The notes under the pieces: model-generated | The model's input: the letters and a program-made list of their open reading frames with translations, nothing else | Database searches by the model: none | What the model was told of the DNA's origin: nothing | Assembly: GCF_036880985.1 (NCBI RefSeq) | Contig: NZ_JBAJNO010000008.1 | Location: 1,985,500-2,049,499 of the forward strand | DNA: 64,000 bases | Reading direction: 5' to 3' | From: Limibacter armeniacum | Lineage (GTDB): Bacteria; Bacteroidota; Bacteroidia; Cytophagales; Flammeovirgaceae | Shown here: positions 1 through 8,943 of the stretch, in pieces | How the letters are laid out: each line of letters opens with the position of its first letter | Numbering within the stretch: the stretch's first letter is position 1 | Translations under genes and position numbers: made by a program

Positions 1-68
1 TTGAGTTGCCTGCTGATTCAGAATTGTTGAAGCACATATTGGGGTACTGGCAGCAGGTGTATAGTTAG
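1..68 (+). CDS. 3' end of an unidentified gene (partial)
   Basis: The third frame is open from the window edge to a TAG at 66-68 and encodes a 21-residue tail ending in HILGYWQQVYS. The composition looks like a helical C-terminus of a real protein, but the fragment is too short to assign a family. It runs in the same direction as hisG about 400 bases downstream, so it may be the last gene of the preceding unit. The other two forward frames close quickly, which is weak support only. Confidence 0.35.
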   Translation, partial: ELPADSELLKHILGYWQQVYS

Positions 69-408
69 GGTGAAAGCTATTATTGGATTTAGGTCTGTAG
101 AAAAGCTAATCTTCCTACTTTTTTCATTCTTATAATAATGAATAGAATATCTCTTAGTTGGTGATAATTAATACCTATTTAAACGTATTTTTATTAAGAC
201 AGTTGGGCTTTCTGATTGGTTCAGTTAAAAACTTTGTCATTTGTGAATATATTCAAAATATACAATTTGTCTGTAAGGATGAAAATTAGGTAAGTGCTAA
301 TATTTATTATATAAGCGCTTAAATGTTAGCCTATTTTTTTAGAATTTTATTATAACAAATCGGATTTTTTGTAGTTTTCGAAATAGTTCATGGAAGAGGA
401 GGTTTTTA

Positions 409-468
409 ATGTTTCTTAGAAATATTATAGAATTCTCTAAAAAGTTATTACCAAAATTTCACGCTTGA
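409..468 (+). CDS. possible 19-aa leader ORF before hisG
   Basis: An ATG at 409 is preceded at close spacing by GGAAGAGGAGG, a strong Shine-Dalgarno sequence that is rare in this window. The frame encodes 19 residues (MFLRNIIEFSKKLLPKFHA) and stops at 466-468, six bases before the hisG ATG at 475. The arrangement suggests translational coupling. It is not a classical histidine attenuator peptide, because it has only one His codon, next to last, and no terminator/antiterminator pair is evident before hisG. It could be a chance ORF. Confidence 0.3.
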   Translation: MFLRNIIEFSKKLLPKFHA

Positions 469-474
469 ATTTTT

Positions 475-1332
475 ATGACAACAATTAAACTGGCTATCCA
501 AAAGTCGGGAAGACTCAGTGAAGGGTCAATGGACTTGATACGTAGATGTGGTATCAAAGTGAAAAATGGAATTGGTAAGTTGAAGGCAGAAGCTTCGAAC
601 TTTCCGATTGAGTTTCTTTTCCTAAGGGATGATGATATTCCAGGTTACGTTCAGGATGGTATTGCTGACATTGGTATCATCGGGGAAAATGTAATGGTGG
701 AAGAAGATAGGGATGTAACCGTGTTGCACAAGCTTGGTTTTTCACGTTGTAGGCTTTCAATTGCAGTTCCAAAGGGCGATCAGTACAATGGAGTTAAAGA
801 CCTGCAAGACAAAAGCATTGCAACATCCTATCCAAAAATCTTGAAAAACTATTTGGATGAGCATGGGGTTGTGGCAGATATCCACGAGATCAGCGGCTCT
901 GTAGAGATTGCTCCAAGTATTGGTCTGGCTGATGCTGTTTGTGATATTGTAAGTTCTGGCAGTACACTTTTCCAAAATGGCTTGAAAGAGGTAGAGAAAA
1001 TCTTCTATTCGGAGGCTGTGATGGTAGGTTCTCCCAATATGGCAGAGGAAAAAATGGAGCTTGTAAGAAAGCTGCTTTTCAGAATCAAGTCTTTACAGAC
1101 TGCAGAAAGTAATAAGTATATCTTGCTAAATGCACCTGAGAAGTCTATTGAGAAGATCAAGGCTGTATTGCCAGGGATGAGAAGCCCGTCAATTCTTCCA
1201 TTGGCAGAGCCGGGTTGGGTCTCATTACATTCTGTTATCAATGAGAATGATTTCTGGGAAAAGATAGAGGAGTTGAAAGAGGCAGGAGCAGAGGGAATTC
1301 TTGTTGTTCCGATAGAAAAGATGATCAACTGA
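475..1332 (+). CDS. hisG: ATP phosphoribosyltransferase, long form
   Basis: Catalyses the first step of histidine synthesis, joining ATP and PRPP to give phosphoribosyl-ATP in the cytoplasm. The 285 residues fit the long, self-contained HisG: a bilobed catalytic region (about 1-205) followed by the ACT-like HisG_C regulatory domain (about 212-283) that usually mediates histidine feedback, so no HisZ partner is expected. The PRPP-binding loop DIVSSGSTL lies at 157-165, and the N-terminus (IKLAIQKSGRLSEGS) is typical. hisD follows after 50 bases in the same direction, so the two are probably co-transcribed. The other his genes are not in the window. Confidence 0.96.
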   Translation: MTTIKLAIQKSGRLSEGSMDLIRRCGIKVKNGIGKLKAEASNFPIEFLFLRDDDIPGYVQDGIADIGIIGENVMVEEDRDVTVLHKLGFSRCRLSIAVPKGDQYNGVKDLQDKSIATSYPKILKNYLDEHGVVADIHEISGSVEIAPSIGLADAVCDIVSSGSTLFQNGLKEVEKIFYSEAVMVGSPNMAEEKMELVRKLLFRIKSLQTAESNKYILLNAPEKSIEKIKAVLPGMRSPSILPLAEPGWVSLHSVINENDFWEKIEELKEAGAEGILVVPIEKMIN

Positions 1333-1382
1333 TTTTAATGGAAATGTTTTACTCAAGGGTTTTCCTAATCTTATAACTGAAG

Positions 1383-2669
1383 ATGCAAGTATTTAAATAC
1401 CCTGAAAAGTCTGAATGGGCTTCTTTGCTTCAAAGACCAGCCATGAGCTTTGAAGATATAGAAGCTCGTGTAAAACCAGTGATGGAAGCCGTAAAGGCAG
1501 AAGGAGATAAAGCTTTATCAAGGTTTACTAGCCAATTTGATGGAGTTGAGCTGTCAGCATTTGAGGTAACAGAGGAAGAGTTTGAAGAAGCTTCTTCTTT
1601 GGTAAGCGATGAGCTGAAAGAGTCGATCAATATAGCCAAAGAAAATATTCTGGTATTTCATATGGCTCAGAAAGAAGGTGTGGAGAAAATTGAAACCATG
1701 CCTGGCGTTACTTGCTGGCGCAAAAGTGTAGCAGTCCAAAAGGTAGGACTTTATATACCGGGAGGTACTGCACCTTTGTTCTCGACAGTGCTGATGTTGG
1801 CTGTTCCGGCTGTAATAGCTGGTTGTGAGGAACTGGTACTTTGTACTCCTCCTAACAAAGAGGGTAAAGTACACCCTGCTATTCTATTTGCAGCTAGAAT
1901 ATCTGGTATTCAGAAAGTATTTAAAGTGGGAGGTGCACAGGCTGTAGCTGCCATGACCTATGGTACTGAGACAGTACCTTCTGTCTACAAGATTTTTGGA
2001 CCAGGTAACCAGTATGTAACAGCAGCCAAACAGTTGGCAGCCAAAAGTGGTGTGGCTATTGATATGCCTGCAGGGCCTTCAGAGGTAGCTGTTTGGGCAG
2101 ATGATACGGCTAATCCAGCATTTGTTGCAGCTGATTTGCTATCACAGGCAGAACATGGTGTCGATAGTCAGGTCTTGTTGGTGAGTACTTCTGAAACATT
2201 GATTGAGCGTGTGCAAGAAGCAGTTGCAGAACAGCTGTCTGTACTTCCAAGAAAGGAGATTGCTGAAAAGGCTTTGGAAAACAGCAGGTCAATTTTGGTG
2301 CAGAATGAAGCTGAAGCGTTGGAGCTGATTAACGAATATGCTGCAGAACACCTTATTTTGGCATTGAAATATGCTGCTGATGTAGCGGAGCAAATTATCA
2401 ATGCAGGCTCTGTATTTATTGGGCATTATACACCTGAAGCAGCAGGAGACTATGCGTCAGGAACCAATCATACATTGCCAACTTATGGGTATGCACGTAA
2501 CCATAGTGGTGTTTCTTTGGACAGCTTTTACAGAAAAATCACTTTTCAGCATATTACCAAGGAAGGGCTTCAGGAGTTAGGGCCACATGTTGAAAATATG
2601 GCAGAGGCAGAGGAGCTTGCAGCACATAAAAATGCGGTGACTGTTAGGCTGAATGCTATAAAACAATAA
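1383..2669 (+). CDS. hisD: histidinol dehydrogenase
   Basis: Zinc- and NAD-dependent enzyme for the last two oxidation steps of histidine synthesis, L-histidinol to L-histidine. The 428-residue length is normal for the family. Recognisable motifs are GLYIPGGTAPLFSTVLM, the NAD-binding stretch KVGGAQAVAAMTYGTE, the metal and catalytic segment around SQAEHGVDSQ, and the C-terminal TNHTLPTYGYARNHSGVS. The ATG at 1383 lies 50 bases after hisG, making a hisGD unit. A hairpin downstream at 2709-2744 closes the unit. No anomalies seen. Confidence 0.97.
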   Translation: MQVFKYPEKSEWASLLQRPAMSFEDIEARVKPVMEAVKAEGDKALSRFTSQFDGVELSAFEVTEEEFEEASSLVSDELKESINIAKENILVFHMAQKEGVEKIETMPGVTCWRKSVAVQKVGLYIPGGTAPLFSTVLMLAVPAVIAGCEELVLCTPPNKEGKVHPAILFAARISGIQKVFKVGGAQAVAAMTYGTETVPSVYKIFGPGNQYVTAAKQLAAKSGVAIDMPAGPSEVAVWADDTANPAFVAADLLSQAEHGVDSQVLLVSTSETLIERVQEAVAEQLSVLPRKEIAEKALENSRSILVQNEAEALELINEYAAEHLILALKYAADVAEQIINAGSVFIGHYTPEAAGDYASGTNHTLPTYGYARNHSGVSLDSFYRKITFQHITKEGLQELGPHVENMAEAEELAAHKNAVTVRLNAIKQ

Positions 2670-2708
2670 TCCTACAATGGAAAGCGACCATTTTCATCCA
2701 AAAAAATA

Positions 2709-2744
2709 GCGGCAAGCAGTCTTTAAATTTAGAATGCTTGCCGC
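2709..2744. terminator. bidirectional hairpin between hisD and the rhodanese gene
   Basis: Perfect 10-bp stem GCGGCAAGCA / TGCTTGCCGC with a 16-base loop. Read on the minus strand it is followed by a T-rich run, so it mainly terminates the rhodanese gene. It also lies just after hisD. Confidence 0.7.
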
Positions 2745-2784
2745 ATTGCTTTTAATAAGCAAAATACGTTGATGATAATCTTAA

Positions 2785-3102
2785 TTATAAGCCGTATTCG
2801 TCAATGTAAGCCAAGATACCACCTTTAAGGTTATAAAGATTATCGTAGCTCTCATCTTCAGCCTCCAGGAGTTCGATAGCATGCGCACTTCTTTTGCCGC
2901 TTCTGCAATGCACAACTACTTTTTTATCTTTTGAGATTTTATCTGTTATTTCTTCAATATTGGTTACAAATTCTCCAAGTGGAATCAATTCTCCATTCAG
3001 GTGTGCTTCATCAAATTCAACTTGCTCTCTTACGTCAATAAGTTGGAAATCTGCATTTTCATCCTGTAGTTTTTTCAGGTCCTGAACTGTGATCTCTTTC
3101 AT
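2785..3102 (-). CDS. single-domain rhodanese-like sulfurtransferase
   Basis: A 105-residue protein that is a single rhodanese domain. The active-site loop VVHCRSGKRS places the catalytic cysteine at about residue 66, and the upstream IDVREQVEFDEAHLNG is the CH2-type motif. There is no signal peptide, so it is probably cytoplasmic. Such proteins carry persulfide sulfur or act in thiosulfate or cyanide metabolism; the physiological acceptor cannot be told from sequence. It is a single gene, converging with hisD. A near-perfect palindrome lies 47 bases upstream of its start. Confidence 0.9.
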   Translation of the reverse strand: MKEITVQDLKKLQDENADFQLIDVREQVEFDEAHLNGELIPLGEFVTNIEEITDKISKDKKVVVHCRSGKRSAHAIELLEAEDESYDNLYNLKGGILAYIDEYGL

Positions 3103-3485
3103 GATTTTTTAATTTTAGTTTTATGGACGGATTTGAAATTCTAGCTATTTAACTGCACAGTTAAGTGCAATTGTTTCCGTATCATGGCAAGTTACTGCAA
3201 ATTTTAGATTCGCTTGCTCGATATATGGAATTATTTGCGGATAGGGCCTTGCTGAGGTAATAACATAATGGGTGAATTTTTGAAATTCAGTAAACAAAAT
3301 TGAATGTAATTTGAAAATTGTGCTATAATTTCCTTAGAAATATCAAATTTTTGCGATCTATCCCTTAATTTGGCATTTAATCCAAACAAAACGCTTTGAA
3401 ATTGCTTATCAGAAATGGTTAGAAACAAATTTCAACCCAATTGTTAGGATTAAACATACAGATTAGTAGTAAAAATATAAACAGC
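3103..3485. promoter_or_regulatory. intergenic region with a palindrome at 3149-3164
   Basis: This divergent spacer between the rhodanese gene (minus) and the OsmC-like gene (plus) holds no convincing gene. It contains the inverted repeat TTAACTG-CA-CAGTTAA at 3149-3164, in the upstream region of the rhodanese gene. The size and symmetry fit a dimeric repressor site or a short hairpin. The rest is A+T-rich. Confidence 0.4.
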
Positions 3486-3902
3486 ATGAGAATAGAACTG
3501 AACAGACTCAATGAGGGAATTTACTTTGAAGGTGTAAGTGAAGAAGGCAATACAGTCAGAATGGATGGCAAAGCTGGCTCTGAACTAGGAGAAGGTAAAG
3601 CCATGAGTCCGATGCAGTTGGTGCTGACAGCTGTAGCGGGGTGCAGTGTGATCGATATTGTAGGGATTTTGAAGAAGCAGCGTCAGGATTTGAGAGATGT
3701 GAAAATCGTCGTGGATGGTGATAGAGCAGATGCTGTTCCCGCTCCTTTCACGAAAGTACATATCCATTTTGACTTCTATGGAAACCTTGATGAAACGAAA
3801 GTGGCACGTGCCGTTGAGTTGGGTGTAGATAAGTACTGCTCTGTAGGAGAAATGGTTAATAAGACAGCTGATATTACCCACAGCTTCAAGATTCATCCAT
3901 AA
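3486..3902 (+). CDS. OsmC/Ohr family protein
   Basis: OsmC-like protein of 138 residues when started at the ATG at 3486. An upstream in-frame start at 3441 would add 15 residues (MLGLNIQISSKNINS) with no family resemblance, so I prefer the later one. Family members reduce organic hydroperoxides with two redox cysteines. Here they are C53 (in TAVAGCSVIDI) and C118 (in VDKYCSVGEM). This sub-family, often annotated simply as OsmC family protein, is common in Bacteroidota. metZ follows after 59 bases, and co-transcription is possible; a link of peroxide and thiol stress with sulfur assimilation is inference. Confidence 0.9.
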   Translation: MRIELNRLNEGIYFEGVSEEGNTVRMDGKAGSELGEGKAMSPMQLVLTAVAGCSVIDIVGILKKQRQDLRDVKIVVDGDRADAVPAPFTKVHIHFDFYGNLDETKVARAVELGVDKYCSVGEMVNKTADITHSFKIHP

Positions 3903-3961
3903 GCGGAGAAAATCCCATTGCCCACTTTGAATTAATTGACATAAGTAACTACTCGAACCAG

Positions 3962-5149
3962 ATGGAAGATAAGAAATTTGAAACGTTAGCGATCCGTACC
4001 CAATTGGAGCGCTCACAACACAGAGAACATACCTCAGCGATTTATGCCACTTCAAGCTTTGTATTCAATGATGCAGAGCAGGCAAGAGCCATGTTTGCTG
4101 ATGAGATTCAGGGGAATATTTATACTCGTTTCTCCAATCCCAATAACTCTGAGTTTATAGATAAGTTGTGCCTGATGGAAGGTGCAGAAGATGGTATGGC
4201 GATGGCATCAGGTATGGCCGCAATGTTTACCAGTATTGCAGCATTTGTTAAGTCAGGTGACCATATTGTGGCTTCCAGATCGGTATTTGGTTCTACACAC
4301 CAGATTCTAACTCAGCTGTTGCCGAGATGGGGCGTGACACATACTTATGTAGACATTACAAACCCTAAAGGTTTTGAAGAGGCTATTCAGGAAAATACGA
4401 AGATGATTTTTATTGAGTCACCTTCCAATCCTGCCATTGACCTTATAGATATTGAATACTTGGGTAAAGTGGCAGAAAAACATGGTGTACTGTTGAATGT
4501 GGATAACTGCTTTGCCACTCCTTATCTTCAGAACCCAATTAAATATGGTGCACACTTGGTGACGCATTCTGCAACTAAGTTTATCGATGGGCAGGGAAGA
4601 GTTATTGCAGGTGCTGTAGTAGGTAGTAAAGAACTGATCAAGGAAGTTCGTTTCATGGCAAGACATACAGGACCGGCCCTTTCTCCATTCAATGGATGGA
4701 TACTGTCAAAAAGCCTTGAGACCTTGGCTGTTCGAATGGATCGCCATTGTCAGAATGCATTGGAATTGGCAAAGTTCCTTGAAGACCATGATGATGTGGA
4801 ATTGGTGAAGTATCCTTTCTTGCCATCTCACCCACAGTATGAGTTAGCCAAGAAGCAAATGCGTCAGGGTGGTGCTTTGGTTACTTTTGAAATAAAAGGA
4901 GGAATTGATGCTGGTAGGAAGTTCCTTGACTCGGTGAAAATGTGTTCATTCTCTGCCAATTTAGGAGATACACGTACAATTGTAACACACCCCGCATCGA
5001 CTACCCATTCAAAACTTTCGGATGAAGAAAGACTGAATGTAGGGATAACACCTGGCCTGATCAGGGTATCGGTAGGTTTAGAGCATATTGATGATATCAA
5101 AGCAGATATACAGCAAGCCATTGCAGCAGCAAGAGGCGTGTGGGTGTAA
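3962..5149 (+). CDS. metZ: O-succinylhomoserine sulfhydrylase
   Basis: PLP-dependent trans-sulfuration enzyme of the Cys/Met metabolism fold, 395 residues. MetZ makes homocysteine directly from O-succinylhomoserine and sulfide, the usual route to methionine in Bacteroidota. The PLP-binding lysine is K206 in THSATKFIDGQGR. Other family motifs are YTRFSNPN (53-60), the aromatic-stacking region SRSVFGSTHQ and FIESPSNP. The C-terminal SLGDTRTIVTHPASTTHS motif is present here as ANLGDTRTIVTHPASTTHS. A close alternative is cystathionine gamma-synthase or lyase, but the N-terminus and the RVIAGAVVG stretch match MetZ better. A strong terminator follows. Confidence 0.9.
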   Translation: MEDKKFETLAIRTQLERSQHREHTSAIYATSSFVFNDAEQARAMFADEIQGNIYTRFSNPNNSEFIDKLCLMEGAEDGMAMASGMAAMFTSIAAFVKSGDHIVASRSVFGSTHQILTQLLPRWGVTHTYVDITNPKGFEEAIQENTKMIFIESPSNPAIDLIDIEYLGKVAEKHGVLLNVDNCFATPYLQNPIKYGAHLVTHSATKFIDGQGRVIAGAVVGSKELIKEVRFMARHTGPALSPFNGWILSKSLETLAVRMDRHCQNALELAKFLEDHDDVELVKYPFLPSHPQYELAKKQMRQGGALVTFEIKGGIDAGRKFLDSVKMCSFSANLGDTRTIVTHPASTTHSKLSDEERLNVGITPGLIRVSVGLEHIDDIKADIQQAIAAARGVWV

Positions 5150-5175
5150 ATGTTTTTGAACGTAAAGTATATTGT

Positions 5176-5208
5176 AAGGCTGTCCTGTGGTTGGGACAGC
5201 CTTTTTTT
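5176..5208 (+). terminator. terminator after metZ
   Basis: Stem AAGGCTGTCC / GGACAGCCTT with an 8-base loop followed by a run of T, 27 bases after the metZ stop codon. Confidence 0.9.
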
Positions 5209-5374
5209 GTATAAATCTGTGAACAATATCTAACTGGGTAATTGATCTGCGGGACAATGCTTAAATTATAGGTAAGATTTATACCCCATTTGAATTTTAC
5301 TTACTGATTTCGAAATACTCTATGCGTTTTGTTATCCCTAAAGAGGAACGGATAAACAAATAAACTCAACCGCT

Positions 5375-8300
5375 ATGAAAAAAAATGCTATACTAGCCCT
5401 ACTACTACTATGGGTTTCCCCATTACTATTTGCCCAATCCAGTATCAGCTTTAAGCCTTCCAACCTGCAAGGTGCAAATGTAGGTAACCCCACTTCTCTT
5501 CAGTTTGGCCCTGATGGTAGGTTGTATGTCTCCGAAGTGACAGGTAAGATATGGGCCTTGACTGTACAACAGCAAGGAGATGGTTCCTTTAAGGTGACCA
5601 ATTCTGAGACTATTACCCATATCATGAATATCAAAAACCATGATGATATCGGAACCCCAAACCAATCAGTAAATTATCGTTTGGTTACAGGAATACTGGT
5701 TGCAGGTACTGCCAATAACCCTGTGCTATACGTGTCGTCAGCAGATGGCAGGAGGGATGGTGATGATGTTGATACCAACTCGGGGATTTTGACGAAACTT
5801 ACTAAAAATGGAGGCTCTTGGGACAGGGTAGACCTGATAAGAGGTTTGCCACGAAGTAAGGAAAGCCACTCTGTAAATGGTATGGACTTGGATGAAGCTA
5901 ACAATAAGCTTTATATGATGGTAGGTGGAAATACAGATGCAGGAACGCCTAGTGGAGGTAAGTTCTTTCACACTCCTGAATATTACATGTCATCATCTTT
6001 GTTGGAGATTGACCTTACTAAGCTTGAAAGTATGACTGTGTGGACAGATAAGCGAACCAATACAAAGTTCGTTTATGACTTGCCTACAATTGATGATCCT
6101 GAAAGAGGAAATATCAATAATACACATTCAGAATTTCCGTATCCTCAGGGGCACCCATACTACAATAAGTCAATTGATATCAACGATCCTTTTGGAGGGC
6201 ATGGTGGCTTGAATCAGGCGTATTCTGAACCATCTTCCCAAAATCCGATTGTAATTTATTCAAGAGGATATAGAAATGCATTTGATGTGGTTTATGGTAC
6301 AAATAAAAAGCTCTATACCATTGACAATGGAGCCAATGGAGGTAAAATGCCTAATATTTATAAGTCTGATGGGACTTATAAAAGCAATAACCCAACTGAT
6401 TTTAATCAGGCAGCAGGAGACTATGTAACAGGCTCCATTGGTGGAGATATGGGAGCTTCTACTCAGGATCAACTCCATTATATTTACAAAGACTTTTATG
6501 CAGGACATCCTAACCCAGTAAGAGCTTTCCCAGAAAGGGCAGGCATTTTCACATATGATGACAATGGGAACCAAAAAGAATCTTACGAAACAGGTGAGCT
6601 GTTTCCATCAGGGCTAAAAGGGTATCCTGATGAAGGAAAGTACTTGACAACATACCCAGTCAACAATCCTCCTGACAATTCACTTATTTCCATTAACTCT
6701 TCCTCAAATGGACTGGATGAGTACACTGCTAATAGGTTTATGGGAAAAATGCAAGGAAACCTGATTGCAGCAATTTATAGAGATAAATCGACCTCATCTC
6801 CATCCTATAACCGTGGTTTTATTTTGAGTGTAAAACTTAACAGCTCAGGTACGGATGTAGTAGATCAGGATACTTTGGCGATTCTTGAACCTTCTGATGT
6901 TCCGCTTGATGTGACATGTCCGGAGGATGGAACCATTTGGATTGCCAACTTTGCAAGTGGGCGTATCGTAGTACTTTCACCTGATGAAAATGTTTCTTGC
7001 CCAACACCAGGTTCGGTTGATTATAACCCAGAAGCAGACTATGACCAAGATGGCTATAAAAACTCTTTGGAGGTTTTGAATGGAACAGACATTTGTTCGG
7101 CATCAAGTAAGCCGGCAGATGCAGACAATGATAAGGTTCCTGATGCTCAAGATACAGATGATGATAATGATGGCTTATCTGATAGTACAGACCCATTTGT
7201 TTTGGATAAGCAGAATGGTAAAACTACGAATCTGCCAGTGTATTACGGTTTTGATGCCTCTGCAAATGATCCAGGTTTCTTTACTTCAGGTTTTACAGGG
7301 TTGATGAGTAATGGAATTACAGATTACAGCGAGCAGTTTGGTGAGTTTGTATTTGTGAAAAACAACCCTGGTGTGTTTGGTGTGAAACAGGTAAATAATG
7401 GAAGTGCTATCGGTGATCTGAACTCTCAGGAGTATGCTTTCCAGTTTGGGTTTAATGTTACCCAACAGTCCGAGCCATTTACGATAACATCAAAGCTTTC
7501 AATGTCTTTTACTTATCCAATCAATAAGAAGTATTTCAATGCTGGTATTTACCTAGGAAGTGGTGATCAGGACAATTATTTGAAAGTAGGTTACCTCTAT
7601 GATAATGGAGAGACTACAGCAGAAGTTGTATTGGAAGTAAATGGTACCACCCAAATTAACAGGTATCCTATAGAACGCTTGGATGAGGCTATAGAGGTGA
7701 TATTTATGCTTGATGTTGATCCTGCCAATGCTACAGTACAGCCTTACCTTTCTATTGATGATGGAGAAACGATAGAACAACTTGGGGAGCCTATGAGTAT
7801 ACCGACCTCTTGGCTGTCAGCTAGTGACAATCAAGGATTAGCTGCAGGGATTATATCAACAGCCTCTCCTGAGGGAGATAATATTGCCGCTATGTGGACA
7901 CACTTCAATGTAGTGCCAAATGATATTGCAGATATTTCACTTTCAAGTCAGTCTTTGGACTTTGAGTCTTCAGGGTTGGGTTCTCATACTCCAATGAGAA
8001 TAGTAGAGCTGACCAATTTGGGTGATAAGGAAGGGGAGTTACCAGTTAGACTGAAATTAGTAACACTTACCGGAGCAGATGCTGATGGTTTTAAGATCCT
8101 AGACGGCTATAAGCAGAATGTGATCGTTGGAGCACCATTAACGATCAACGTAACGATGCTTACAGAAAAACAGGGTAAGAAAAACGCTACATTGCGTATC
8201 GAGCATAATGGAGGTGTTGAGCAGGTACAGCTGCAGGGTGAGGTTACAGAAGTTGTGGGGCTTTCACCAGATAAGGATAGGGTTTTGAACCTGTATCCAA

Positions 8301-8515
8301 ATCCAGCAGCAGGTAATATTGTTCTGGAAAACACTTCCAACATAGCTGGTAAAGCTAGCTTCTTTGACTTGCAAGGTAAACTGATCTATCAGTTTGAGGT
8401 TACACCAGAATCTAAGGAAACGATCAATCTTAAACAGAGAGGAGCTTATCTTATTAAGTTTATTGGAACAGACGGAACGGTTCAACTTCTAAAGTTAGTG
8501 AACCTAGGCGAGTAA
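5375..8515 (+). CDS. T9SS-exported beta-propeller protein with sorting domain
   Basis: Large secreted protein of 1046 residues. It begins with a Sec signal peptide (about 1-20, ending LLFAQ). Residues about 30-540 resemble the glucose/sorbosone dehydrogenase (GSDH/NHL-like) propeller, with LQFGPDGRLYVSEVTG near the start and SRGYRNAFDVVYG later. Next is an Asp-rich calcium-binding region with thrombospondin type-3-like repeats (about 555-625: DYDQDGYKN, DTDDDNDGLSDSTDP), a jelly-roll-like stretch, an Ig-like choice-of-anchor domain (about 865-960) and a C-terminal Por/T9SS type A sorting domain (about 970-1046: NLYPNPAAGNIVLEN). It should cross the outer membrane by type IX secretion and be released or anchored at the surface. 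The substrate is unknown. It is a monocistronic unit. Confidence 0.85.
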   Translation: MKKNAILALLLLWVSPLLFAQSSISFKPSNLQGANVGNPTSLQFGPDGRLYVSEVTGKIWALTVQQQGDGSFKVTNSETITHIMNIKNHDDIGTPNQSVNYRLVTGILVAGTANNPVLYVSSADGRRDGDDVDTNSGILTKLTKNGGSWDRVDLIRGLPRSKESHSVNGMDLDEANNKLYMMVGGNTDAGTPSGGKFFHTPEYYMSSSLLEIDLTKLESMTVWTDKRTNTKFVYDLPTIDDPERGNINNTHSEFPYPQGHPYYNKSIDINDPFGGHGGLNQAYSEPSSQNPIVIYSRGYRNAFDVVYGTNKKLYTIDNGANGGKMPNIYKSDGTYKSNNPTDFNQAAGDYVTGSIGGDMGASTQDQLHYIYKDFYAGHPNPVRAFPERAGIFTYDDNGNQKESYETGELFPSGLKGYPDEGKYLTTYPVNNPPDNSLISINSSSNGLDEYTANRFMGKMQGNLIAAIYRDKSTSSPSYNRGFILSVKLNSSGTDVVDQDTLAILEPSDVPLDVTCPEDGTIWIANFASGRIVVLSPDENVSCPTPGSVDYNPEADYDQDGYKNSLEVLNGTDICSASSKPADADNDKVPDAQDTDDDNDGLSDSTDPFVLDKQNGKTTNLPVYYGFDASANDPGFFTSGFTGLMSNGITDYSEQFGEFVFVKNNPGVFGVKQVNNGSAIGDLNSQEYAFQFGFNVTQQSEPFTITSKLSMSFTYPINKKYFNAGIYLGSGDQDNYLKVGYLYDNGETTAEVVLEVNGTTQINRYPIERLDEAIEVIFMLDVDPANATVQPYLSIDDGETIEQLGEPMSIPTSWLSASDNQGLAAGIISTASPEGDNIAAMWTHFNVVPNDIADISLSSQSLDFESSGLGSHTPMRIVELTNLGDKEGELPVRLKLVTLTGADADGFKILDGYKQNVIVGAPLTINVTMLTEKQGKKNATLRIEHNGGVEQVQLQGEVTEVVGLSPDKDRVLNLYPNPAAGNIVLENTSNIAGKASFFDLQGKLIYQFEVTPESKETINLKQRGAYLIKFIGTDGTVQLLKLVNLGE

Positions 8516-8540
8516 TTGGATCATCAGTATAAATAATGCA

Positions 8541-8580
8541 AACGGCTTTCTTCAGGGTAACGAAGAAAGCCGTTTTTCTT
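8541..8580 (+). terminator. terminator after the T9SS protein gene
   Basis: Perfect 12-bp stem AACGGCTTTCTT / AAGAAAGCCGTT with a 10-base loop and a T-rich tail, 25 bases after the stop codon. Confidence 0.92.
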
Positions 8581-8585
8581 TTTCC

Positions 8586-8943
8586 TTAATTCTTTCAGTT
8601 GTAGAAGGGGTGAGTTGATAGATTTATTCGCAATAAAGGTTGGATCATTGTTAACGAAACCCGTTGCATAAGTTGACATAACCTATTGTGTATTTCACCT
8701 TTTTGATTGTGAAATTCACATAAACAGGGATAGAGAATACACTTTCAAAGATTACATTTATTTCAGATAAACAAGTTGAAGTAATTTTCAAGACAAAGAA
8801 AAGCCCATCCAGATTGGTTGGGCTTTTTTAGCCTAAACCTTAACTTACCCCACTGAATTTGGTTTTTAAATAAAGGAAAAGCTTATTTCAAGGTTGTTTG
8901 ACTCAATAAATGCTACTGAAAATAACTATTGCTGTATAGATAA
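8586..8943 (+). other. non-coding spacer with two hairpins, possible small RNA
   Basis: No ORF is convincing here. After the first terminator the spacer holds a 7-bp hairpin (ATTTCAC at 8692-8698 with GTGAAAT at 8709-8715). About 90 bases later there is a second terminator-like hairpin at 8802-8829. A second terminator with no gene between the two could end a small RNA transcript, but I found no perfect TAnnTTTG promoter box before it. Confidence 0.3.
8802..8829 (+). terminator. orphan terminator
   Basis: Stem AGCCCATCC / GGTTGGGCT (one mismatch) with loop AGATT, followed by TTTTTT. No coding region lies between it and the previous terminator at 8541. Confidence 0.75.

Noticed and set aside
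3231-3428. 65-residue minus-strand frame in the rhodanese/OsmC spacer
   Set aside because: It has no family character or ribosome site, and its composition fits A+T-rich spacer DNA.
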